From assembly GCA_043757025.1 (NCBI GenBank), contig JAYVQG010000340.1, positions 1-17,093 of the forward strand: a DNA stretch of 17,093 nt. The letters are read 5' to 3'. The position numbers and the translations under genes are program-made. The stretch comes from Limnoglobus sp043757025. Lineage in GTDB: Bacteria > Planctomycetota > Planctomycetia > Gemmatales > Gemmataceae. The notes beneath the pieces were generated by a model. The model ran no database searches. It worked only from the letters and a program-made list of their open reading frames with translations, and had not been told where the DNA came from. Numbering within the stretch: position 1 is the stretch's first letter; the number at the start of each line of letters is the position of its first letter. Positions 1 to 6,098 of the stretch are shown here, piece by piece.

Positions 1-275
1 CTTACGTCCGATTTCGCCCAATTCCAATCACGCCGGAACCAAATTTTTAGTGGTCTTATTTGGCAAAACTGCAACCGGGTTTTGAACCGTGCCGAAAAAC
101 GAGTAGTATGTGAGCAGAAGTGTGACGAGAAATCGTAAAGAACGTAATGGCGCGCAAATTATTGTTCTGCAACAATCGTCAATGCTACGCAATGAATGTA
201 ACGCGATGGATACTCGCGTTATCACATGGTAACTTCGTGTAATCCCACCGCGCACGAGATTGTCAATCCGAACGG
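1..275. other. Non-coding left edge
   Basis: No convincing gene is seen here. Short open frames on the minus strand have no recognisable protein features. The only structure noted is an 8-bp inverted repeat, taacgcga at 199-206 and tcgcgtta at 214-221, with a 7-base loop. It has no T-run after it on either strand, so it is not a standard terminator. It could be an operator or chance. Confidence 0.5.
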
Positions 276-365
276 GTTAGCCCGACGCGCCAGCGAGAGG
301 GAACTCGCGAGAAGGCACGACATCGCAGACACGATAACAATCCCTCGCTGGCGCGTCGGGCTAAC
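276..365. repeat. Inverted repeat with 22-bp perfect arms, dispersed family
   Basis: The arms lie at 276-297 and 344-365 and are exact reverse complements over 22 bases, with core gcgcgtcgggctaac in the right arm. They are separated by 46 bases. The repeat sits 19 bp beyond the stop codon of the DUF481 gene (385, minus strand), so its RNA form could act as a 3' hairpin for that transcript. A partial third copy, extending into the flank (ctaacNagaatgg), lies at 2459-2485. From memory this G+C-rich motif is dispersed in Gemmata-type genomes; that cannot be checked here. Confidence 0.85.
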
Positions 366-384
366 GAGAATGGCTGTTTGACGA

Positions 385-1251
385 TCAGAAGCTGCGTGCC
401 AGGGTCGCGAAGTAGTTGAGGTCGTTGCGTTTGAAGCCGGGGCCGGGGTCGCTGTCGTATCGGCTTTGCATCCCGAGGCGAATCGCGGTGCCCGTCGTGG
501 GATCGACGATGATCTCGTAGGCGGCACGTGCCCGGACGCGGAACTGTGCGAAATTGTCGATTCGCGGGTAATAGTCGAGCGTCGAGACGACCGATTGGCG
601 ATCCGAGAACTTGTGTTTCAGATCGTACCCGAAGACCATTTCCGGCACCCAGCGGTCGGCAGGACCGCCGATTTCGCGGACCGCACCCGCACCCGCCCGC
701 AGCTTGAACAGGGTTATATCGTCGTTCACCACGATGTAACCGGCACCCGCGTACAGGCCGATGCGGAACCGGTACGAACGCAGTTCGTCGTATTCGATGT
801 TCGTCGAACCGAACAGCGTCCACGGGCTGCCCGCGAACAGGATTTCATCGCGGGCGTTCAGGATCGCCACGTTTTGAATCGTCTTTCCTTGTTGGTTGCC
901 GAGCGTGTACAAGAAATCGGTGTGAAACTGGTTCCGTTCGACGTTGCGGTCGGCATTCAGCCCGAGGCGAAGGTTGAACAGATCGGTGTTACCGCTCGCG
1001 CCGTTCAATCCGGCTTCGACGCTACCCTTCCAGATCTTCTTGGCGGTCTTCACGTCTTCGGGGAACAGATCGCCGCCGAGAACGGGCACCGGCGCGGCCG
1101 GAACCGTGAAAATCGCATCGCTTTTGAAAGCCTGATCCGGTGCCGCACCGAACACACCCGCACCCCCCGCCGGCGGTGGAAGCTCGGCATGAACGGGTAA
1201 GCCGAACCAAAACAGACCGGCAAGGAGCATGAGGCGAGGGCGGCGCATCAT
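385..1251 (-). CDS. DUF481 family outer-membrane protein (YdiY-like)
   Basis: A 288-residue protein with a signal peptide at residues 1-22 (positively charged MMRRPR start, hydrophobic core, cleavage after PVHA). A Pro/Gly-rich stretch follows, then from about residue 70 to the end a DUF481 domain: KIWKGSVEAGLNGASGNTD opens the first strand, and alternating strands such as FLYTLGN, LFGSTNIEYDELRSYRFRIG and AGAGYIV follow. The chain ends in Phe, as outer-membrane barrels usually do. The family is a salt-induced outer-membrane barrel group with no proven transport substrate. There is no clear Shine-Dalgarno sequence before the tandem ATG ATG; the first ATG was taken. The gene has no partner on its strand in the window and appears monocistronic. 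The family call is firm, the function unknown. Confidence 0.85.
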   Translation of the reverse strand: MMRRPRLMLLAGLFWFGLPVHAELPPPAGGAGVFGAAPDQAFKSDAIFTVPAAPVPVLGGDLFPEDVKTAKKIWKGSVEAGLNGASGNTDLFNLRLGLNADRNVERNQFHTDFLYTLGNQQGKTIQNVAILNARDEILFAGSPWTLFGSTNIEYDELRSYRFRIGLYAGAGYIVVNDDITLFKLRAGAGAVREIGGPADRWVPEMVFGYDLKHKFSDRQSVVSTLDYYPRIDNFAQFRVRARAAYEIIVDPTTGTAIRLGMQSRYDSDPGPGFKRNDLNYFATLARSF

Positions 1252-1275
1252 CGAAATTTCCCGAAAAGGAGTCTT

Positions 1276-1312
1276 TTGAGCAAAAAAGCAAAAAAAGCAA
1301 AAAATTGCTCAA
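1276..1312. promoter_or_regulatory. A-rich inverted repeat in the DUF481 leader
   Basis: ttgagcaa at 1276-1283 and ttgctcaa at 1305-1312 are perfect 8-bp inverted arms flanking a loop built of three gc-plus-A-run units (gcaaaaaa-type). It lies 25-61 bp upstream of the DUF481 start codon on the minus strand, in the usual place for an operator or leader hairpin. No function is known; it may also be a homopolymer-rich chance structure. Confidence 0.35.
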
Positions 1313-1698
1313 GTTCGGGCAGCGTATTGCCGGACCACTCGCGAAATGCAAGAGCAAGCCACGGCTGGTCGCGGTTCCGTCAGACTGGCACTATTTTGTC
1401 CAATATCTGTAAAAATTGCAAATCGCCATGCCCAGAAACGACTTGCGTCGAATGAACCGAGTTGCTTCGACAGGGAGATGAGAAATATTTCACCAAAGAG
1501 GCCGTCGACCGACGAGATTCTCTAACTGGTTTGCCGACTGAAACTTGAGCGAAAATTGTCGGTTCTAAAGAAAAATCCGGTTTACCGCTTGACTAAGTAT
1601 ACTGGACAAGAATATCCTTTCTGTAGAGATGTCACGGATTGGCAAGGCGACTTTCTAATTTTTGACGCAAATCTCGCGGGTGAAAACCCGTGGCAGTC
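1313..1698. other. Intergenic region upstream of csrA promoter
   Basis: No gene is seen. It separates the divergent DUF481 gene and csrA and should hold promoter elements for both. A weak sigma-70-like pair, TTGACT at 1589-1594 and TATCCT at 1613-1618 with an 18-bp spacer, faces csrA. A perfect small hairpin with a GAAA tetraloop (cgggt 1677-1681, acccg 1686-1690) ends 8 bp before the sigma-54 element. An activator binding site for sigma-54 would be expected here, but I did not identify one. Confidence 0.4.
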
Positions 1699-1714
1699 TG
1701 GCACGATGTTTGCA
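1699..1714 (+). promoter_or_regulatory. Sigma-54 (RpoN) promoter, csrA leader
   Basis: TGGCACG-N4-TTGCA matches the core sigma-54 consensus at every defined base, with GG at 1700-1701 and GC at 1712-1713 in the correct 10-bp spacing (-24/-12). Transcription would start near 1725, giving a csrA leader of about 190 nt. Sigma-54 promoters need an ATP-dependent enhancer-binding activator, so csrA output would be tied to a specific signal. Basis: exact motif seen; activity inferred. Confidence 0.7.
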
Positions 1715-1754
1715 ACGGTTGTTCTTGCCGTACCGAACGAATGTCGGGCAGCCG

Positions 1755-1779
1755 ATCGAAGCTCCGCCCAAACTTCGAT
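1755..1779 (+). promoter_or_regulatory. Hairpin in csrA 5' leader
   Basis: atcgaag at 1755-1761 and cttcgat at 1773-1779 are perfect 7-bp arms around an 11-base loop. It falls about 30 nt into the transcript predicted from the sigma-54 promoter. It has no following T-run, so it is more likely a leader structure than a terminator. Role unknown. Confidence 0.35.
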
Positions 1780-1897
1780 AATTCTGAAAAACTGCGTGCT
1801 ACTGATATTGCGCCCGATAACCGGTTGCGATAAACTTTGCCCCAGTAAGGTTTGCCCACTGAAACCAAACATACAAGAGATTCATTCGACAGATGCA

Positions 1898-1909
1898 CTA
1901 CAAGGAGGT
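1898..1909 (+). promoter_or_regulatory. csrA ribosome binding site inside a near-consensus CsrA binding site
   Basis: ctacaaggaggt contains a strong Shine-Dalgarno aaggagg (1902-1908), 7 bases before the csrA ATG at 1916, which fixes the start. The same 12 bases match the published CsrA SELEX consensus RUACARGGAUGU at 10 of 12 positions, including ACA-A-GGA. CsrA bound here would block ribosome entry, the autoregulation known for E. coli csrA. Motif seen; binding inferred. Confidence 0.6.
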
Positions 1910-1915
1910 TCCGTC

Positions 1916-2191
1916 ATGCTCGTTCTCACCCGTAAAGTTGGCGAAAAACTCGTCATCGGTAACTCGATTCGCATCAGCGTTGTGTCGATCGGCCCCGGTC
2001 GCGTCAAGCTCGGGATCGAAGCCCCTGCCGACGTCACCATCGACCGCGAAGAAATTCACGAACGCAAGCAGTTCGAGGAAACGAACGCGACGAACGCACC
2101 CGCATTGCACAATCGCATCGCCGATCAACTGCCGCAAACGGTGATCGACCTGCCGATGGGCAAGTCCCACTTCCGCACGAAGCCACGCTAA
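1916..2191 (+). CDS. csrA: Carbon storage regulator CsrA (RsmA), C-terminally extended
   Basis: A 91-residue RNA-binding regulator of translation and mRNA stability. The N-terminal 60 residues match the family closely: MLVLTRKVGEKLVIG, then IRISVVSIGPGRVKLGIEAPADV and IDREEIHER, with Arg6 and the Arg of the REEI motif, the two known RNA contacts, both present. Homodimer formation is expected. The tail after about residue 60 (Asn/Thr/Ala-rich) is roughly 30 residues longer than in E. coli CsrA (61 residues) and has no recognised domain. An in-frame upstream extension to 1556 exists but lacks protein-like features; the start at 1916 has a perfect Shine-Dalgarno. No fliW or flagellar gene is adjacent in the window. 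Sigma-54 promoter upstream and a hairpin terminator downstream suggest a single-gene transcript. Confidence 0.95.
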   Translation: MLVLTRKVGEKLVIGNSIRISVVSIGPGRVKLGIEAPADVTIDREEIHERKQFEETNATNAPALHNRIADQLPQTVIDLPMGKSHFRTKPR

Positions 2192-2219
2192 CGGCGAATG
2201 TTGGAAGTCGAACGACGAA

Positions 2220-2273
2220 AAACCCCGCACAAGCCAGCAACATATTGCCGGCCCAAGCGGGGTTTGCGTTTTT
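2220..2273 (+). terminator. Rho-independent terminator after csrA
   Basis: aaaccccgc at 2220-2228 pairs perfectly with gcggggttt at 2257-2265, and a five-T run follows at 2269-2273. The 28-base loop is long but contains a possible inner gccggc pairing. It starts 28 bp after the csrA stop. Confidence 0.7.
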
Positions 2274-2296
2274 GTACGCTTACTTCGCTTGCGCAA

Positions 2297-2430
2297 CCCA
2301 GGGGTACGACGAAACGTCTAACCCTGGTCTGTCAGATTTAACCCCGTTGGGGTAAGAACTGACTATGTATTTACCCCAACGGGGTTCGATCTTTTAGCCC
2401 AGGGTTAGACGTCTTACGTCGTACCCTGGG
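2297..2430. repeat. Nested palindromic repeat (two inverted pairs)
   Basis: The inner pair is a perfect 16-bp inverted repeat: aaccccgttggggtaa at 2340-2355 against its reverse complement at 2371-2386. Each inner arm is itself nearly palindromic. The outer pair, 2297-2327 and 2398-2430, is about 31 bp per arm with only a few small indels (cccag.ggtacgacg ... acgtctaaccctgg). The whole 134-bp block can fold into one long hairpin or a cruciform. It lies between the csrA terminator and the SulP gene and resembles a REP/MITE-like mobile palindrome. No open frame of interest is inside. Confidence 0.8.
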
Positions 2431-2458
2431 CGTATCTGCAAACATCGCAACTTCAAAA

Positions 2459-2485
2459 CTAGCGCGTCGGGCTAACAAGAATGGA
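2459..2485 (+). repeat. Partial copy of the 276-365 repeat arm
   Basis: ctagcgcgtcgggctaac (2459-2476) matches the right arm of the 276-365 repeat with one substitution. The match continues outside the arm (aagaatgg against gagaatgg), so the flank belongs to the repeat unit too. The opposite arm is absent here. Confidence 0.6.
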
Positions 2486-2528
2486 TTGTTAGACCGATAA
2501 CGTGTCATTTCCGACCGCGTGAAGTATA

Positions 2529-2757
<229 letters not shown>

Positions 2758-2773
2758 ACAGGAGTCTTCGACT

Positions 2774-4969
2774 ATGGATTTTCGCCGTGATATCGTTGCG
2801 GGCCTCGTGGTGTTTTTGGTGGCGTTGCCGTTGTGTTTGGGGGTCGCTCTCGCGTCGAATGCGCCGCCGTTTGCGGGACTTGTTGCGGGGATCATCGGTG
2901 GCATCCTCGTCGGGTATGTGAGTGGTTCGCAAACGAGCGTCAGCGGGCCAGCGGCAGGATTGGCGGCTGTGGTCGCCGCACAGATTCTCAGTCTCGGCTC
3001 GTTCGAAGCGTTCCTGCTTGCGGTCGCGCTCGCGGGGTTCATTCAGGTCGGCCTCGGCTACCTGCGTATGGGCTTCATCGCGGCGTTCTTTCCATCGAGC
3101 GTCATCAAGGGACTTCTCGCCGCCATCGGCGTATTGCTGATTTTGAAGCAGATTCCGCACGTCGTCGGCCACGATGCCGATCCCGTTGGCGAAATGGCGT
3201 TCCAGCAACCGGACAAAGAAAATACCTTCAGCGAACTGGTGAATACCTTCGACGATTTCCAGTACGGCGCGATGGCAATCGGCATTCTGTCGCTGCTGTT
3301 GCTGTACGTCTGGGGGGAGTGTAAGCGGCTCAAGAATTCGCCGCTTCCTTCGTCGCTCGTCGTCGTGCTGTTCGGCGTCGGTGCGAACCTGTTGCTTCGG
3401 CATTTCGGGCTATGGGTGATCGAGCCGAGCCACCTCGTTCAAGTCGATATTGCGAACTCGCCGACGGAGTTTTTCCAGTTGTTCAAGACGCCCGATTTCT
3501 CGCAGTGGTCGAACCGTGCGATCTACGTGGCCGCGATCACGATTGCCATCGTGGCATCGCTGGAAACGCTCTTGAACCTCGAAGCCGTCGATAAAATCGA
3601 TCCGCTGCAACGCACTTCGCCACCGAACCGCGAACTGATCGCGCAAGGTTTGGGGAACATCGTGGCGGGGCTGATCGGCGGGTTGCCGGTCACGTCGGTG
3701 ATCGTGCGCAGTTCGGTGAACATCAACGCGGGTAACAAGTCGAAGGCATCCGCGATTATTCACGGTGTGTTGTTACTCGTCTGCATCGCGCTGTTGCCGC
3801 ACTGGTTGAATCTCATTCCGAAGTCGTGCCTCGCCGCGATCCTGATCTTCACCGGATACAAACTAGCCAGCCCAAAACTCATCCGCGAAATGGCGAAAGC
3901 GGGCCGAGCGCAGTTCATACCGTTTCTCGTGACCGTACTCGCCATCGTGTTTACCGACTTGCTCATCGGCGTGCTCATCGGCCTCGCCATCAGCATCGGT
4001 TTCATTTTGCAAAGCAACTTCCGGCGGCCGATCCGCTGCGTCGTCGAGAAGCACCTCAACAACGAAGTCGTTCGCATCGAGTTGGCAAACACCGTGAGTT
4101 TCCTGAACCGGGCCGCACTCGATCAGGCGCTGAACGACGTGCCATCGGGCGGTCACGTGTTGATCGACGCGGAGACCACCGACTACATCGACCCCGATAT
4201 CCTCGCACTGATCCGCGATTACACGGATACCGCCGCACCGGCGCGAAACATCGCAGTAAGCCTCGTCGGTTTCCGCACGGAGTACAAGCTGCACAATCGC
4301 ACGCACTTCATCGATTATTCGACGCGCGAACTGCAAAACGAAGTGACTCCGTCGCAAGTTCTCGACATTTTGAAAGCCGGTCACGAGCGGTTCCGAAGCG
4401 GCGAGAACCTCACCCGCGACATTCATCGGCAGATTCGCGCCACCGCTTCGGGCCAGCATCCGCTGGCCGTCATTCTGAGTTGCATCGATTCCCGCACGCC
4501 GGCGGAGTTGATCTTCGACCTCGGCGTCGGCGACATTCTCAACGTGCGCATCGCAGGCAACGTGACGACCGAGGAAGTGATCGGCAGCCTCGAGTACAGT
4601 TGTGCCGTCGCCGGTGCGAAGCTCGTGCTGGTGATGGGCCACACGCGATGCGGGGCCGTCGGTGCAACGGTCGTCTGGAGCCGCGACACCCAGAAGTCCA
4701 AAGATCAGATCGTCTGCGAGCACCTGCAAGGCATCGTTCGCGAAATCCAGCACTCGAATGAAACCTCGCCGCAACCCGATGAAGTTCTTGGCGACTATAT
4801 CGATGAAGTCGCACGCCGTAACGTCGAGCGAACCGTACTCCAAATCTGCGAGCAAAGTCAGACGCTGAACCGGTTGAAAGTAGAAGGCCGCATGATCGTC
4901 GTGGGCGCGATGTACGATGTCGCCACCGGCACGATCGCGTTCCTGCCGGAAAGCGAGCAGGTGGGCTGA
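2774..4969 (+). CDS. SulP (SLC26) anion transporter fused to beta-carbonic anhydrase
   Basis: A 731-residue fusion. Residues 1-415 are a SulP transporter with about 10-12 hydrophobic segments and family motifs: SGSQTSVSGPAAGLAA at 50-65, ASLETLLNLEAVDKID at 261-276 and GNIVAGLIGGLPVTSVIVRSS at 294-314. Residues 425-510 form a STAS-like domain. From about 525 a beta-carbonic anhydrase follows, with zinc ligands and catalytic pair in CIDSR (Cys570, Asp572, Arg574) and GHTRCG (His623, Cys626), all intact. The likely role is uptake or exchange of bicarbonate (or sulfate) at the inner membrane, with reversible CO2 hydration on the cytosolic side. SulP-carbonic anhydrase fusions are known in bacteria. 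Start: ATG at 2774 with ggag 9 bases upstream. A heptamer array lies directly upstream. The substrate is inferred from the fused enzyme, not from sequence alone. Confidence 0.92.
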   Translation: MDFRRDIVAGLVVFLVALPLCLGVALASNAPPFAGLVAGIIGGILVGYVSGSQTSVSGPAAGLAAVVAAQILSLGSFEAFLLAVALAGFIQVGLGYLRMGFIAAFFPSSVIKGLLAAIGVLLILKQIPHVVGHDADPVGEMAFQQPDKENTFSELVNTFDDFQYGAMAIGILSLLLLYVWGECKRLKNSPLPSSLVVVLFGVGANLLLRHFGLWVIEPSHLVQVDIANSPTEFFQLFKTPDFSQWSNRAIYVAAITIAIVASLETLLNLEAVDKIDPLQRTSPPNRELIAQGLGNIVAGLIGGLPVTSVIVRSSVNINAGNKSKASAIIHGVLLLVCIALLPHWLNLIPKSCLAAILIFTGYKLASPKLIREMAKAGRAQFIPFLVTVLAIVFTDLLIGVLIGLAISIGFILQSNFRRPIRCVVEKHLNNEVVRIELANTVSFLNRAALDQALNDVPSGGHVLIDAETTDYIDPDILALIRDYTDTAAPARNIAVSLVGFRTEYKLHNRTHFIDYSTRELQNEVTPSQVLDILKAGHERFRSGENLTRDIHRQIRATASGQHPLAVILSCIDSRTPAELIFDLGVGDILNVRIAGNVTTEEVIGSLEYSCAVAGAKLVLVMGHTRCGAVGATVVWSRDTQKSKDQIVCEHLQGIVREIQHSNETSPQPDEVLGDYIDEVARRNVERTVLQICEQSQTLNRLKVEGRMIVVGAMYDVATGTIAFLPESEQVG

Positions 4970-5055
4970 CGGTGTGGCCGCGTTTTTCACGTGCATTTTG
5001 CGAACGAGTGTGGCACGATCAGTGGCGGTTCACTATCCCACCGAAAGGCCACCTC

Positions 5056-6096
5056 ATGCTGTCTCGCATCTTCACGAGTGCCGGTTTCGTCGCACTCATC
5101 GCACCTGCACTCTTTGCACAGTCGAAGCCACTCGACATCGCGAAAACGGATACGCACATCGAGTTCCGCTCGGGGAGCCAAGTCGTTGCGAAGTACCAAC
5201 ACGCGGGCACGGTGCAGGTCGAAAAGGGCGACGGCACCAAGCCGCTGGCGAAGCCGTACTTCTACCCGCTGTTGTCGCCGAACGGCACGATCGTCACGCG
5301 CGGCTGGCCGATGATTCGCGGCACCGCCGGCGAAACGAGCGATCATTTCCATCAGAAGTCCGCGTGGTTTTGCCACGGCGATGTCATCCCGGTCGGCCTC
5401 GAATTGAAGACGAAATCAGTCGACAAGCGCGTTCGCGGCGTCGATTTCTGGGCCGAGTCTGCCGGTCACGGTCGCATCGTTTGCACGAAAATCGCGATGC
5501 CGAAAAACGGTTCCATCGAAACGAGTAACGAATGGCGTACCGCTGATGGCATCACGATCCTCGAAGAAACGCGCACGATCACCGCTACCGAAACGGCAGT
5601 GGGGCGGTTATTCGTTCTCGACATCGATCTCGTTGCGAATGCTTACCCGATCGAGTTCGGCGACACGAAAGAAGGCGCGCTCGGAGTCCGCGTCAACGAT
5701 GAGTTTCGCTTGAACGGCCCAAATAGCGATGGAATTGTCGTTAGCATCGACGGCAAGACATCGAAGGCACCCGCGAAAGATAACCTGCCGCTGTGGGGCC
5801 AAGTCGCAGCGTGGCACGATTACAGCGGCACCGCGAACGGCAAAGTCGCAGGGATCGCCGTGTTCGATCATCCCTCGAACGTTCGCAAAGCCGCTTGGCA
5901 CACGCGCGCTTACGGCCTGATGGCCGCGAACCCGTTCGGTCGCGATGGCTCCGGGTTTCCCGGCGTGAAGGGCAACGAGGAACTCGTGACACTCGCGAAA
6001 GGCGAGCACCTCAAACTCCGTTACGGCATCTACGTCCACGATGGCCGCACCGCAGAAGGCAAGGTCGCCGAGGCGTTTGCCAATTTCAGCAAGTAG
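5056..6096 (+). CDS. Secreted DUF6807 (PmoA-like) family protein
   Basis: A 346-residue protein beginning with a signal peptide (MLSRIFTSAGFVALIAPALFA, cleavage near residue 21-22). The mature part shows features of the DUF6807 family that planctomycetes carry in many copies: KPYFYPLLSPNGTIVTRGWP, the histidine motif DHFHQKSAWFCHG, VDFWAES..GHGRI, and near the end WHTRAYGLMAANPFGRD with a LRYGIYVHDG strand. Family members are often labelled PmoA or methane oxygenase; this gene shows no membrane segments or copper-site features of true particulate methane monooxygenase, so that label is likely misleading. A carbohydrate-related secreted role is a guess from the family's usual company. ATG 5056 is preferred over an upstream start at 4972 because it starts the signal peptide and has aaagg at 5044-5048. 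It lies 86 bp after the SulP gene, same strand. Confidence 0.8.
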   Translation: MLSRIFTSAGFVALIAPALFAQSKPLDIAKTDTHIEFRSGSQVVAKYQHAGTVQVEKGDGTKPLAKPYFYPLLSPNGTIVTRGWPMIRGTAGETSDHFHQKSAWFCHGDVIPVGLELKTKSVDKRVRGVDFWAESAGHGRIVCTKIAMPKNGSIETSNEWRTADGITILEETRTITATETAVGRLFVLDIDLVANAYPIEFGDTKEGALGVRVNDEFRLNGPNSDGIVVSIDGKTSKAPAKDNLPLWGQVAAWHDYSGTANGKVAGIAVFDHPSNVRKAAWHTRAYGLMAANPFGRDGSGFPGVKGNEELVTLAKGEHLKLRYGIYVHDGRTAEGKVAEAFANFSK

Positions 6097-6098
6097 CA

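Noticed and set aside
466..1200. 244-residue plus-strand frame opposite the DUF481 gene
   Set aside because: It is the complement of a gene with a signal peptide and recognised domain; the predicted protein is Arg/Glu-rich with no family features.
1386..1400. Second sigma-54-like site (tggcactattttgtc)
   Set aside because: The -24 half fits but the -12 half reads TGTC rather than TTGC in the needed spacing.
1556..1915. N-terminal extension of csrA to 1556
   Set aside because: Every CsrA starts at MLVLTR-like residues; a strong ribosome binding site lies before 1916, and the extension has no protein character.
3863..4996. 377-residue minus-strand frame opposite the carbonic anhydrase end
   Set aside because: It mirrors the codon structure of a well-supported gene and shows no motifs of its own.
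4972..5055. Upstream start for the DUF6807 gene
   Set aside because: The added 28 residues are charged and would bury the clear signal peptide.
5056..6096. True methane monooxygenase subunit (PmoA)
   Set aside because: One signal peptide and a soluble beta-rich protein; none of the membrane helices of particulate methane monooxygenase.
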